From Echinicola vietnamensis DSM 17526 (GTDB lineage: Bacteria > Bacteroidota > Bacteroidia > Cytophagales > Cyclobacteriaceae), in NCBI RefSeq assembly GCF_000325705.1, contig NC_019904.1, forward strand, positions 1,744,001 through 1,808,000: DNA of 64,000 bases, in the 5' to 3' direction. The notes beneath the pieces are model-generated. The model did no database searches, was not told where the DNA came from, and saw nothing but the letters and a program-made list of their open reading frames with translations. Of this stretch, positions 17,293 through 26,678 are shown piece after piece. The position numbers were made by a program, and so were the translations under genes. The number at the start of each line of letters is the position of its first letter. The first letter of the stretch is position 1.

Positions 17293-17730
17293 CTAATTTT
17301 TTCCAATGGTATATCGAAGTCCGAAATTACCGCGTAAGCCGAGTGATCCATTGAACATTGGAGTGGCTTCCATCATGATGGCAAAAGCCCGATGGTTGGA
17401 TATGGGCTTAAAGGCCAATAGGACAGGGATCCCTACTCGTGCTCCATTGTCAAAGTCATAATACCCCACCATCAAACCGGCTGAGGCATTATACCACTCA
17501 CTTTGATGGAAGTTGTATTGCCCGATCGCTTCCGCTCCGAAATAGCGGTTAAGGAAATCTCCTGCAAACAAGCGCCCTTCGCCGAAAAACTTTTCCTCGG
17601 GATCAGTTCCGACTGCCAGTTGGGTAAGGATGCCATTGGAATAAGCCCCAACAGTGACTTGAGCATGGGCAAATGATGTGATGAATGCTTGAAAAAGTAG
17701 CAAAAAAAAGATGCTTTTTAAATACGTCAT
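17293..17730 (-). CDS. Small secreted outer-membrane-like protein
   Basis: This 145-residue protein has a signal peptide (MTYLKSIFFLLLFQAFITSF, cut after AHA-Q). The rest is made of alternating amphipathic strands rich in Gly, Tyr and Phe (EAIGQYNFHQSEWYNASAGL, VGIPVLLAFKP, GLRGNFGLRYTIG) and ends in a strand-like tail. This suggests a small beta-barrel or barrel-like outer-membrane protein. I recognise no family. It is 66 bases downstream of the polytopic protein gene on the same strand and may share its transcript. Confidence 0.7.
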   Translation of the reverse strand: MTYLKSIFFLLLFQAFITSFAHAQVTVGAYSNGILTQLAVGTDPEEKFFGEGRLFAGDFLNRYFGAEAIGQYNFHQSEWYNASAGLMVGYYDFDNGARVGIPVLLAFKPISNHRAFAIMMEATPMFNGSLGLRGNFGLRYTIGKN

Positions 17731-17796
17731 TTTAGATTATGGTTAAAATTAGAAATATAGCTTCAAATATCGCTGATTATAAAAATTAGCCAAGTA

Positions 17797-19188
17797 TTAT
17801 TCTGACAAACGGTACACGCCTTGCTGCTCTTTTTGGTAGCGCTTGGCAAGGGCAGGGATACGCTCGGTGATTTTTTCAAAAAGGCCTTCTTGGTCGTAAA
17901 TAAGGGTAGGTTTTTCCTCCACAAAATTCAAATACACTTCCATCATGTTTTCTTGATTGCTGTAATCGGTCAAGACCCGCTTGGACAGACGGTAATTGAG
18001 GTAGGGGCTGGCCAAGGTGGCATGCTGATAAGCGCTGATTTCATCCCCAAGTATGACGATTTTTTCGGCCTGGGGCTGGACGGTGTCGTCCAAGGTGTAG
18101 TTCCAGGTTTTGTTGGATTGTATTTTATAGATGGTCCAGGCATAACCAGCCGTAGGAATGATCAATATGAAGGTGTAAAAAAGCACATTTAGCTGCTTGC
18201 GGTTGGTCAGGTAAAGGAATATCTGTGCGATAAAGTAAGTCAATCCCGGCAACATGATTACCATCTGGTAGGGAGTCCTTCTATTGGCAATGAAGATGGA
18301 AAAAATCGCAAAAATGGTATAGAGCAGCATAAGCTGTTTTTGTTTTTGCTGATTGACCGTAATGCTGGTGGTGACGGTGCCGACAAAATAGCCGATGACG
18401 GCAAACAGCAGCGGTGCAGCCAACAAAGTGAGCAGGTCAATATAGGTTACATGCGGGTAGCTACTGGTAATCCGCGTCGCCAGGACAAATTCGGTGATAA
18501 ATTCCGGCAGCCCTCCTATCCAAAAGAAGTAAATACAACACAGCACAAAGGGCTGAAAATACCCGGCCAACGATAGGACGAGCTGGTTGAAGCTGAAGCC
18601 GCTTACGGTAACGCCTGCTACCAGTAGAAATGGCAGGAATACGATCATCGGAAAATGGAAGCAGACCGCAATTCCCCCATAAAGCCCTACCAGAAGGATG
18701 GATTCTGTATTTTGTTCATTCAGCAAGGTTTGGGAAAATAATTGGCCCAAGGCCAAAATGATAAAAGTGGTCCCCATCAGTGCTGGAGAAAGTGTCAGCA
18801 GGTCAAATGAAAAGTGGAAAAGCACCAGCATGACCAAGGCTGGAATATAAGAGGTGTTATCAAAAGCTTTGTATCGAATGAAAAGTCGGTTAACATAATA
18901 AATCTGAAAGAGGATGATGGAAGCTGCCAGGAGCTTGTACATCCACCACGACCTGCCGGCCACATAATCGATCAACCAATACACGTAAGCCGACAATGGC
19001 CCGATGTCGTCCACGATATCAACGTACAGGAAATGCCCGTTTGCGAGCCGTTCACCCACCAACATCCAAGAAAGTTCTGGACTCAGGAGCGGGATGTCCA
19101 TGAGCACATAAGGAAGGCTCAGTGCCATGAATAGCAGCGCGATGCCTAAAATTCTAAACGGATCGTTGATTTTGAAAAAACTCAGCAA
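17797..19188 (-). CDS. Polytopic membrane protein, possible GT-C-like or DUF6427-like
   Basis: The 463-residue protein has about ten to twelve hydrophobic helices and a soluble C-terminal part (from about residue 375). Near residue 57 it carries DIVDDIGPLSAYVYWL, an acidic loop between the first helices. That layout resembles GT-C glycosyltransferases that use polyprenyl-phosphate sugars. The N-terminus (MLSFFKINDPFRILG) also recalls the DUF6427 group of Bacteroidota membrane proteins, but I cannot confirm either. No partner glycan genes lie next to it. It diverges from rbfA. Confidence 0.65.
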   Translation of the reverse strand: MLSFFKINDPFRILGIALLFMALSLPYVLMDIPLLSPELSWMLVGERLANGHFLYVDIVDDIGPLSAYVYWLIDYVAGRSWWMYKLLAASIILFQIYYVNRLFIRYKAFDNTSYIPALVMLVLFHFSFDLLTLSPALMGTTFIILALGQLFSQTLLNEQNTESILLVGLYGGIAVCFHFPMIVFLPFLLVAGVTVSGFSFNQLVLSLAGYFQPFVLCCIYFFWIGGLPEFITEFVLATRITSSYPHVTYIDLLTLLAAPLLFAVIGYFVGTVTTSITVNQQKQKQLMLLYTIFAIFSIFIANRRTPYQMVIMLPGLTYFIAQIFLYLTNRKQLNVLFYTFILIIPTAGYAWTIYKIQSNKTWNYTLDDTVQPQAEKIVILGDEISAYQHATLASPYLNYRLSKRVLTDYSNQENMMEVYLNFVEEKPTLIYDQEGLFEKITERIPALAKRYQKEQQGVYRLSE

Positions 19189-19254
19189 GGGTAATATCTG
19201 TTGATAGTTATGTATTCTGAACGTACGAAATTAAAGGTTAGTCGATTAAATCAC

Positions 19255-19262
19255 TAAATTTG
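19255..19262 (+). promoter_or_regulatory. Candidate -7 box for rbfA
   Basis: TAAATTTG matches TAnnTTTG 18 bases before the rbfA ATG. No clear TTG stands at the -33 position. Confidence 0.4.
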
Positions 19263-19280
19263 TATAGATAATTATTCATT

Positions 19281-19658
19281 ATGGAAAGCAAGAGACAACA
19301 AAAGTATTCAAAGTTAATCCAAAAGGAACTGGGAGATATCTTTCAGCGCGAGTCCAAGCCCTTGGTGGGCAATGCCATGGTCACCGTGACCAGGGTGCTG
19401 ATGAGTCCCGATCTGGGCGTGGCCAAAATTTACTTGAGTTTTTTATTGGCCAATAATCAGGAGCTGTTGGAAAAAATTGATGCACACAAAAAAGAGATCA
19501 GAAAACACTTGGGTAAGCGCATTGGCAAGTCGGTAAGGAGCATTCCCGAATTGGTTTTTTACCCGGATGATTCCTCTGCATATGCCCAACACATGGACAA
19601 AATCATTGGCGGCTTGGATATTCCAGAAGCTCCCGATGATGAGGAGGAGGAAGATTGA
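19281..19658 (+). CDS. rbfA: Ribosome-binding factor A
   Basis: RbfA binds the 30S subunit and helps 16S rRNA 5' end maturation, especially in the cold. The 125-residue protein has the KH-like fold: RQQKYSKLIQKELGDIFQRE, VTVTRVLMSPDLGVAKIYLSF and KHLGKRIGKSVRSIPELVFYPDDS. An acidic tail (DDEEEED) ends it, longer than in E. coli but common in Bacteroidota. A permease gene begins 77 bases downstream on the same strand; this rbfA-FtsX pairing suggests cotranscription. Confidence 0.95.
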   Translation: MESKRQQKYSKLIQKELGDIFQRESKPLVGNAMVTVTRVLMSPDLGVAKIYLSFLLANNQELLEKIDAHKKEIRKHLGKRIGKSVRSIPELVFYPDDSSAYAQHMDKIIGGLDIPEAPDDEEEED

Positions 19659-19735
19659 AAAGTGGCATTCGAATGGCCACGTTTTTTCAATGATAAATAA
19701 TTAATTCACCTGTTAAATCTTGATTTTACTGTCCT

Positions 19736-20959
19736 GTGAACCTTTCCTTTTTTATTGCATCCCGGTATTTTAAAAGTAAAAAGAAGCGGAATTTTATCAA
19801 TATCCTGTCCAGGATAGCGATGATCGGTGTGGCGGTGGGCACAATGGCCTTGGTGATTGTGTTATCGGTATTTAATGGGCTGGAGGATTTGATCAGGGGG
19901 CTTTATGCGTCTTTTGATGCACCGCTTAAGGTGGAGTTGGTGAAGGGGAAGTCTTTTGAAGTTGGGGACGATTTTTTGGATAGTTTGAAGGCTGTAGAGG
20001 GGGTGGTGTCCATCACGGAAGTTATTGAGGATAATGCACTTCTAAAGTACGGTGAAGACCAAATGGTGGTGACCATGAAAGGGGTCAGTGAGGAGTTTTT
20101 GGATAAGGAGCGGTTTGAGCAAGGGTATTTTGCAGGGGACATGACCTTGGGCAGCCCGGACCAGCCCAAAGCCATCATGGGGAGAGGCGTAAGTTTTATG
20201 CTTGGGGTGGATCCAAAGAATGAGTTTGAGCAGCTACGGATGTTTTACCCCAAAGCTCCTAGGGCCGGAACCATCGATCCGCGGCAGATGTACAACTCCG
20301 GCAGGTTGGGACTCGCAGGGACCTTCAGTGTAGAAAAAAAGTTTGATGATAGTTTTGTGGTGGTACCGCTGACCTTTGCGCGGGATCTCATGGATTACGG
20401 GGATAAACGGACGGCTTTGGAGATTAAGGTAGCCCCCAGCGCCTCCCTTTCCAGTGTAAAGGCAGCCATGCGGGACCTATTGGGAGAAGGGTTTTCCGTA
20501 AAGGACACCGACGAGCAGCACGCTGGACTCCTCAGGGCCATTCGAATTGAAAAGCTCTTTGTGTTTATCACCTTGACCTTTATCTTGGCCGTGGCCTCGT
20601 TTAATATTTTCTTTTCCTTAAGCATGCTGGCCATCGAAAAGAAAAAGGATATTGCAGTGATGATCGCCATGGGGGCCACTCAAAAACTCATACGTTCCAT
20701 TTATATCAAGCAGGGAGCGATTATTGCTTTTTCTGGAGCCATTGTAGGGCTGGTGCTCGGATTTGCGATTTGTTGGTTACAGGATCGTTATGGGTTGGTG
20801 TCCTTGGGCGTGGCGAGTTCGGTGGTAGACAGCTATCCTGTAAAAATGATATGGACCGATTTTTTATGGACCAGCCTTAGCCTGATCGTCATTACCTTCT
20901 TTGCGGCCTATCGCCCCGCTACCATTGCAGCAAAGGTGAATACAGTGGAGCATTTGTGA
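19736..20959 (+). CDS. FtsX-like ABC transporter permease (LolC/LolE type)
   Basis: The 407-residue protein has one N-terminal helix (about 24-45), a large periplasmic domain (about 50-270, MacB-PCD type) and three C-terminal helices. This is the LolC/E/MacB topology. NFINILSRIAMIGVAVGTMA at the start and MLAIEKKKDIAVMIAMGAT before helix 3 are typical of lipoprotein-releasing permeases, the latter being the coupling-helix region. It probably works with a LolD-like ATPase encoded elsewhere to extract lipoproteins from the inner membrane. The start is GTG 19736; there is no nearby ATG that keeps the first helix intact. Confidence 0.88.
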   Translation: MNLSFFIASRYFKSKKKRNFINILSRIAMIGVAVGTMALVIVLSVFNGLEDLIRGLYASFDAPLKVELVKGKSFEVGDDFLDSLKAVEGVVSITEVIEDNALLKYGEDQMVVTMKGVSEEFLDKERFEQGYFAGDMTLGSPDQPKAIMGRGVSFMLGVDPKNEFEQLRMFYPKAPRAGTIDPRQMYNSGRLGLAGTFSVEKKFDDSFVVVPLTFARDLMDYGDKRTALEIKVAPSASLSSVKAAMRDLLGEGFSVKDTDEQHAGLLRAIRIEKLFVFITLTFILAVASFNIFFSLSMLAIEKKKDIAVMIAMGATQKLIRSIYIKQGAIIAFSGAIVGLVLGFAICWLQDRYGLVSLGVASSVVDSYPVKMIWTDFLWTSLSLIVITFFAAYRPATIAAKVNTVEHL

Positions 20960-21059
20960 GAATTTTTCCGCCTTCCCGTAAAATTTCTGGTTTCTGGCCA
21001 AGGCCAGCTAAGGCTAATGGGGTGAAACGTTAGGAAAAGGAGATTGTTTCTAAAACAGA

Positions 21060-21096
21060 AAAACCCCGGAAAAGCAGTGGCTTATTCCGAGGTTTT
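21060..21096. terminator. Bidirectional terminator between convergent genes
   Basis: AAAACCCCGGAA pairs with TTCCGAGGTTTT over 12 positions with one mismatch and a 13-base loop. It lies between the permease gene (+) and the 524-residue protein gene (-), with A and T ends that could serve both. Confidence 0.55.
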
Positions 21097-21137
21097 GATG
21101 CGATCATGATGGGACGGGCACAGTCGTAACTTACCGG

Positions 21138-22712
21138 TTATTGGTAGCTAAATGTTTTTTCGAAATCTAACCTTGCCATGCGGTAGGCTTTGTTATACTG
21201 TCCCAATACCACCATCTGATGGTTGGACACTTGCTTGCAGGCCATTGGCTTGGTAAGAATGTGCAGGTCGCGGCTAAAAGGCAGCGCCTCCTTTTTGATG
21301 TTTCCATGCCAGTCTAATTCGACCATCGCGATCAGCACGTCCTTTTGGGTGGCTTTGGGGTTGAAATGAACCGGTTCACAAATGCCCTCACATAGGTTTT
21401 CGGGGTGGTCATTGAACACCAAATAGACTTTGTCGTTTAGGACAGCGGTGGCGTATGAGGAGAAAAAGCTATACCCTTCAGGCGATACTTGGTTTTTGCG
21501 GATTTGTTCGGTCCACATCACTTCTCCATCGGGGTCAACGCTCACCACGGCAATGGTGTTAAAGGCTGTCCTGGCTGTGCGGAAGTTGGTGCGGGGATTA
21601 AAACCAGCGGTTTGGGTGGCTTGCTCCGCAATGAGGACGACGCTTCCATCGCTGCGGAAGGTAAGGTCATTTAGTCGGTAGGCATAGAGCCCCTCTTCTT
21701 TTTCTTCCTTGGTGGCTTTTTCGGACTCCATCATCAAGATAGGGGCAAATGGTTTGAAGCTTTTTTGTGCGATTTGCTGGTCTTGGAAGGTCAGGAAATA
21801 GCTGCCCGCGGCATCATGGCCTTCTGTGTCCGTGTAGAATCCAGCACATACCAATTGAGCGGCTTTATTGGTGCCGATTTGCATTTTGGTCAGGTGTTTT
21901 CCGGGTATGGATGGATGCAGTTCTGTGATATGTTTCCCACCACCCGTTATGGCCGTAATGCCAAATTGGTAAAGGGGTTGCCAAAATTTTTCAAGGGCCT
22001 TTTGGCTGTCAGCCTCCTTTTTAAGGACATAAAGGTCTCCTGTATTGGAGAGGTGGTAATTGATGACCTGATAGTGCTCTTTTTTCGTTGTGGCGGCCAA
22101 TTGGTGGGTCCATTGTGCCTGTAGACCTTGATCGAAAACGGTAAAGTTTAACTCGTCTGGGTTGTTTTTAGCTCCAGCTTGGCTAAAGGTGGCCAGAAGG
22201 AAATTACCTTCTTCGGACAGTTTGAGATGGAATCCAGGCTGGTTAAAAGAGGTGTTTTTTCTGGCAGGAATTTCCTGTAAAGTCACGGGGGATTGTTGGA
22301 GCGTCAGAGTGGATTTGTTGATTTCATCAGCCATTAGCACATGGGAATTTTCTGTTTCCGTGCTATAAAAACAATAGAGCCTGCCACCAATCTGCATGAT
22401 CTGTTCGAATGTAACAGGTCTTTTGGTGTCGATGACCTGCAACTGACGAAAGCTTCTAAGTTCCATCTGATTGTTATAAAACTCCAGTACTGGAAATGTT
22501 TCTCTTCCCCTTAGCTCGTCACTGAGCTTTATCTTGGTCACATAAATGCCGTTTGGGTCATTGGCCACAATCTGATGCGGCATCATGTTGTTTTTGGTGA
22601 AATGTTGGCTGCCCAAGTGGAGTTGGAAGTTTGAATTTACTTGGGCACTCAGCATGCTTAGCGGAGCGGTGATCAGTAAGGCAATGAGGAATACAATTAG
22701 TTTCTTTTTCAT
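21138..22712 (-). CDS. Secreted protein of unknown function
   Basis: The 524-residue protein has a clear signal peptide (MKKKLIVFLIALLITAPLSM, cut after LSA-Q). The body shows repeated short strands of the type GDLYVLKKEAD, GSVVLIAEQAT and NDKVYLVFNDHPENL, which suggests a beta-propeller-like or WD/Kelch-like exported protein. A CEGIC pair near residue 447 could form a disulfide. I recognise no named domain and propose no activity. Its promoter region contains a perfect 11-base inverted repeat (22740-22773). Confidence 0.75.
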   Translation of the reverse strand: MKKKLIVFLIALLITAPLSMLSAQVNSNFQLHLGSQHFTKNNMMPHQIVANDPNGIYVTKIKLSDELRGRETFPVLEFYNNQMELRSFRQLQVIDTKRPVTFEQIMQIGGRLYCFYSTETENSHVLMADEINKSTLTLQQSPVTLQEIPARKNTSFNQPGFHLKLSEEGNFLLATFSQAGAKNNPDELNFTVFDQGLQAQWTHQLAATTKKEHYQVINYHLSNTGDLYVLKKEADSQKALEKFWQPLYQFGITAITGGGKHITELHPSIPGKHLTKMQIGTNKAAQLVCAGFYTDTEGHDAAGSYFLTFQDQQIAQKSFKPFAPILMMESEKATKEEKEEGLYAYRLNDLTFRSDGSVVLIAEQATQTAGFNPRTNFRTARTAFNTIAVVSVDPDGEVMWTEQIRKNQVSPEGYSFFSSYATAVLNDKVYLVFNDHPENLCEGICEPVHFNPKATQKDVLIAMVELDWHGNIKKEALPFSRDLHILTKPMACKQVSNHQMVVLGQYNKAYRMARLDFEKTFSYQ

Positions 22713-22739
22713 AAGGGGTTGATTTTGAATCGAATATCT

Positions 22740-22773
22740 GAATATATTTTATGAAATACAAAAAAATATATTC
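22740..22773. promoter_or_regulatory. Perfect inverted repeat upstream of the 524-residue protein
   Basis: GAATATATTTT and AAAATATATTC are perfect 11-base arms with a 12-base spacer, 28 bases upstream of the minus-strand start codon. It may be an operator or a leader hairpin. Confidence 0.5.
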
Positions 22774-22859
22774 GAAAAGCAATTAGTAAATTTTGAAAAT
22801 AGTTTTCTTATCGCTGGCATAACGCGATACACAGCTTTTACAGGTTATTGGGAAGGTGA

Positions 22860-22889
22860 AAATCAAAATGTATTGGGTGATTTTGATTT
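22860..22889. promoter_or_regulatory. Perfect inverted repeat in the 22.7-23.3 kb gap
   Basis: AAATCAAAAT and ATTTTGATTT are perfect ten-base arms with a ten-base spacer. The role is unknown. Confidence 0.45.
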
Positions 22890-22912
22890 ATGTGACAAAA
22901 ATATACGTTTTG

Positions 22913-22937
22913 TTTACAAAAATTGGATTTTTGTGTA
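22913..22937. promoter_or_regulatory. Near-perfect dyad flanked by AAATATACG direct repeats
   Basis: TTTACAAAAAT and ATTTTTGTGTA are 11-base arms with one mismatch around TGG. AAATATACG occurs on both sides, about 42 bases apart. The compact symmetric arrangement resembles a protein-binding site. Confidence 0.45.
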
Positions 22938-23291
22938 CGCAAATATACGCACAATAGGTGATTTTTATATAAGTGGATGATATCTGGTTTTGTGCTCTCT
23001 GACATACGGATATAGGCATTCATCGGGATTGCCCCTTTTGGGAAAAATTGGGAGAAGGGGGCAGTGAAAGAGTGGATATCTATGCTTGGATCAATAAAAG
23101 GTCTTTCGGCCTAAAGGAAGTGTTTTTGGCTCAAACAGCCTGCAGGGAGGCTGACTTCTGGTGAATCTTGCCTTAATTCATCTCTTTTTTCTATTAAAAG
23201 TTGAAATAATTATTTACTTTGCAAGCTAGTATATTTTGAAAATCATACCGCTTCGAATGGTTTTGGCTCGATTGATTTAGCAGAAAAGATT

Positions 23292-26231
23292 ATGAAAGTA
23301 TCTCCGGATAAGTCTTTTGAAATAATATATTCTCTTTTTAGTCATGAATATTTAGGGATTCTATTTGAGTCCTTTGTGATTCAGCATGATGATAAGGGCA
23401 GGCTCTCTTTTGCCTATCAAAATATTGCCACCCAAAATGCCAAGGAGTTTGCTTCTGGCCTGGACAGCACGGATTATGAGCTGATCGAGCTGATGGACAG
23501 CATGCAGCATGATGCGATCGTGAAGACTTTCAACACCAAGAAACTAAAGCCCAAGGAGTTTTTGCGGAAGGTGTTTGACACCAATAGTGAAACGACGGCG
23601 AATAAGGAAATCCGCCGCATGATCGAGGTTCGGTTGGAGGGAATTCGGGCCAAGATTTTGGAACGTATTATAGGGAAGCGACTTTTTGAGATGGGCAATG
23701 ATGGAAATCCCATCTGGAAGGAGATCAATGTAATGGAGGAAAAGGCGTCAGTGCTTTTTCATTTCAGAAGAAACGAGGACAATACCCATTATTTTCCGAC
23801 GCTCAAGCACGGCGGAGAAAAGTTGGATTGGCAATATAAAGGGGGGTATTTGCTTTGCGAAGAGCCGGCTTGGCTGGTGGTGAATGGCTGTTTGTATAAT
23901 TTTGAAAAAGGCGTGGACGGTAAAAAGCTCAAGCCATTTCTCAACAAAAAATTTATTGTCATTCCCAAAAATGTGGAGCAGTCCTATTATGAAAAGTTCA
24001 TCACCCAGCTGGTGGCCTCCTTTGATGTGTATGCCAAAGGTTTTGACATCAAAGTGCAGCGAAGCAATCCCGAGGCGTTATTGAGCTTAAGTGATTTGCC
24101 CGGAGGGGGAGGGGGAACTGACCTCTTTGGCAATGTCCAAGCAGCAGAGGAAGAGGACAAAATCGTATTTGACTTGCGGTTTCAGTATGGAGATTACTCT
24201 TTTCGCTCCGAGGAAAAAAAATCCAATAATGTACAACTGGAGCAGCAAGGAGACAATTATATTTTCCATAAAGTCATCCGAGACCTGGAAAAGGAGAAAT
24301 CATATGGCGATTACTTAAAGGACCTGGGACTGCCGGTGCGGACTTCACGGTTTTCCCTGGGGAAATCGAAGGCGTTCGATTGGCTAAACTCCAATAGAGA
24401 GGCCTTGGAAGATATGGGCGTGAAAATTCTCCAAAACCAAAGCGCTAAGGGGAAAAAGTACTTTATAGGAAATGCTTCCATCAAGGTCGATATCAAGGAA
24501 AACATCGACTGGTTCGATGTGGATGCGATTATCAGCTTTGGGTCCTTCGAGGTGCCTTTTGCTCAGATCAGGAGGCTGCTCGTAAAAGGAAAGTCAGAAT
24601 TTGAACTCCCCAATGGGGAGATTGCCGTTATTCCTGACAGTTGGTTTGTCAATTACTCTGAGATCTTTTCTTTCTTGGAAACCGGTGAAAAGCAGGATGA
24701 GAAGATGATGCTGAAGAAGCACCATATTGCCTTAGCGCAAGAGCTTCAGAAAGGAAACCTCATTAACCTTACCTTAAGCCGGAAGTTGGAGAAATTGAAG
24801 GACTTTTCGGAAATGGAATCCTATGACTTGCCAGATAATTTTAACGGCACCCTTCGCCCGTACCAAAAAGCCGGCTACGATTGGCTGAGGTTTCTTAATG
24901 AATACCATTTTGGCGGGTGTTTGGCCGATGATATGGGCTTGGGGAAGACGGTGCAGACCCTGGCCATGCTGGCCCACGAAAAAAAGAGGACGGAAGGAGC
25001 CACTTCCCTCTTGGTAATGCCTACTTCCTTGATTTACAACTGGGAGGTGGAAGCTCGCAAGTTCACACCGGATCTAAAGGTATTGGTCTACACGGGATCA
25101 CAGCGGATCAAAGACAGCAGTATGTTTTCCAAGTACGATTTGGTGTTGACATCTTACGGCATTACCCGGTTGGATGTGGATATATTAAAGGACTTTTTCT
25201 TCAATTATATCATATTGGATGAATCCCAAGCGATCAAAAATCCCAACAGCATCATTTCGAAAGCGGTCAATCAGCTGGTGTGCAAGCACCGATTGATCCT
25301 GACGGGTACGCCGGTGGAAAATGGTACCATGGACCTTTGGTCGCAGATGAACTTCGTTAACCAGGGGCTCTTGGGCACGCAATCCATTTTCAAAAAACAG
25401 TTCTTGCAGCCGATCGAGAAGAAAAATGACATGGACAAGGCTGCCAAGCTGCATGCCATGATCAAGCCGTTTATCCTGCGGAGGTTAAAAACCCAAGTGG
25501 CGACCGATCTTCCCGAGAAGGTGGTCAATGTAAAATACTCCAACATGACCCCAGAGCAGGAAAAAGCCTATGAGGAAGTGAAGGGTTATTATCGCGAGAA
25601 GATCGTAAAGGAAATGAGCATTCCTGGCATGAACAGGCAGGCATTTACATTGCTGAGAGGCTTGACACAGCTTCGGCAAATTGCAAATCACCCGAGGTTG
25701 ACCGATACGGCTTATACAGGTGATTCTGGAAAGCTGGAAGACATTGTCCACATGCTGGATTCTACCGCCAGAGAAGGGCACAAGGTCTTGGTATTTAGTC
25801 AGTTTGTGAAGCATTTGGCCATCGTGAAAGAATATTTGGATGAAAGCGGCATTGCTTATTCTTATTTGGACGGGACGACTAAGGACCGTCAAGCACAGGT
25901 GAAGGATTTCCAAGAGAATGATCAAGTGAAAATTTTCTTGATCTCCCTCAAAGCAGGGGGCGTAGGCCTTAACTTGACCAAGGCAGAATATGTGTTCTTG
26001 CTGGATCCTTGGTGGAACCCTGCTGTGGAGGCGCAAGCCATTGACCGGGCCCACCGAATAGGGCAAGAGAATAAGGTCATCATTTATAAATTTATCACAC
26101 ACAATACCGTGGAAGAAAAAATCATGGCCCTCCAGGAGCGTAAAATGGCCTTGGCAGATGAGTTGATCAGCACAGAGGAGAGCTTTATGAAGAGTTTGGA
26201 AAAAGAGGATATCGAGGCTTTACTGGCTTAG
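23292..26231 (+). CDS. SNF2-family DEAD/DEAH-box helicase
   Basis: The 979-residue protein is a double-stranded-DNA translocase of the SNF2/Rad54-like superfamily 2. The C-terminal half holds the motor: Walker A in DDMGLGKT (546-553), motif II DESQ (643-646), motif III LTGTPVEN, and in the second lobe SLKAGGVGLNLT and DRAHRIGQ (motifs V and VI). The N-terminal 500 residues form a large beta-rich region typical of bacterial SNF2 proteins (often with SWIM or SNF2_assoc parts); I see no SWIM zinc motif. Such proteins remodel protein-DNA complexes or RNA polymerase, but the exact role is unknown. There is no adjacent restriction or defence gene, so a housekeeping role is more likely than a DISARM-type one. 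Confidence 0.93.
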   Translation: MKVSPDKSFEIIYSLFSHEYLGILFESFVIQHDDKGRLSFAYQNIATQNAKEFASGLDSTDYELIELMDSMQHDAIVKTFNTKKLKPKEFLRKVFDTNSETTANKEIRRMIEVRLEGIRAKILERIIGKRLFEMGNDGNPIWKEINVMEEKASVLFHFRRNEDNTHYFPTLKHGGEKLDWQYKGGYLLCEEPAWLVVNGCLYNFEKGVDGKKLKPFLNKKFIVIPKNVEQSYYEKFITQLVASFDVYAKGFDIKVQRSNPEALLSLSDLPGGGGGTDLFGNVQAAEEEDKIVFDLRFQYGDYSFRSEEKKSNNVQLEQQGDNYIFHKVIRDLEKEKSYGDYLKDLGLPVRTSRFSLGKSKAFDWLNSNREALEDMGVKILQNQSAKGKKYFIGNASIKVDIKENIDWFDVDAIISFGSFEVPFAQIRRLLVKGKSEFELPNGEIAVIPDSWFVNYSEIFSFLETGEKQDEKMMLKKHHIALAQELQKGNLINLTLSRKLEKLKDFSEMESYDLPDNFNGTLRPYQKAGYDWLRFLNEYHFGGCLADDMGLGKTVQTLAMLAHEKKRTEGATSLLVMPTSLIYNWEVEARKFTPDLKVLVYTGSQRIKDSSMFSKYDLVLTSYGITRLDVDILKDFFFNYIILDESQAIKNPNSIISKAVNQLVCKHRLILTGTPVENGTMDLWSQMNFVNQGLLGTQSIFKKQFLQPIEKKNDMDKAAKLHAMIKPFILRRLKTQVATDLPEKVVNVKYSNMTPEQEKAYEEVKGYYREKIVKEMSIPGMNRQAFTLLRGLTQLRQIANHPRLTDTAYTGDSGKLEDIVHMLDSTAREGHKVLVFSQFVKHLAIVKEYLDESGIAYSYLDGTTKDRQAQVKDFQENDQVKIFLISLKAGGVGLNLTKAEYVFLLDPWWNPAVEAQAIDRAHRIGQENKVIIYKFITHNTVEEKIMALQERKMALADELISTEESFMKSLEKEDIEALLA

Positions 26232-26678
26232 GATGTTTGGGAAGCTGGCATGGGGAGCTGATGAATGTAAGGGGAACGAAGCTGCCGGTCAATTCCCTGT
26301 CCTACACCGTGATGAGTTGTTTTTCAAAAAATCACCTTATGTTTATGCTTTTAACCCGCATTGTGCATTAGCCTATCTATTGCGACCTGAAACCATTTCA
26401 AAATCAATCGCTTCGCTGCTGTTTTCGATTCTACCTAGCGGCAGACAGGTTCACCATCCGCCGCGGCGGATGATTCCATCTCCAAACAGCCTGATTTTAT
26501 TGTAGTTTCAGCTCTCATAACGATTCCAAATGCATAAAGCGGGTTTAAGGAATAGTGCTGCACAGGGAAATTAAAGATATTTTCACGTGGCTAAAGGGGT
26601 AATTTTCACCTAACTCAATATCTTAGGGGCAGAAATTTAATAACCCACTTAATATCAACCAGAAATTTTTATCAAAAA
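26232..26678. other. Intergenic region with repeat family 2, copy 1
   Basis: Of these 447 bases, 193 belong to an inverted-repeat-bounded element. A 90-codon frame at 26233-26505 runs into that element and shows no protein features. No other gene is visible. Confidence 0.6.
26353..26545 (+). repeat. Inverted-repeat element family 2, copy 1
   Basis: The left end reads AACCCGCATTGTGCATTAG and the right end AATGCATAAAGCGGGTT; these are imperfect inverted repeats of about 17 bases. Inside are AATCAATCGCTTCGCTGCTG and CTCATAACGATTCCAAATGC, both matched in copy 2 at 28413-28602. The two copies share size, order of blocks and orientation. The middle is more divergent, with CCGCCGCGGCGG forming its own palindrome here. 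Confidence 0.75.

Larger units (their letters stand above)
22713..23291. other. Gene-free, AT-rich region with several dyads
   Basis: These 579 bases separate two divergent genes. They hold three inverted repeats and the direct repeat AAATATACG (22899-22907 and 22941-22949). A 61-codon frame at 22838-23023 on the minus strand runs through the dyads and shows no protein signature. I see no RNA gene that I can name. Confidence 0.6.

Noticed and set aside
25485..26102. 205-codon minus-strand frame within the helicase gene
   Set aside because: The plus strand encodes helicase motifs V and VI over the same bases; the antisense product has no domain features.
23292..26231. SNF2 helicase as part of a defence system
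   Set aside because: No methyltransferase, nuclease, DUF1998 or other DISARM/defence partner lies beside it; neighbours are repeats and purU.
26233..26505. 90-codon frame after the helicase gene
   Set aside because: It runs into an inverted-repeat element and has no recognisable domain.
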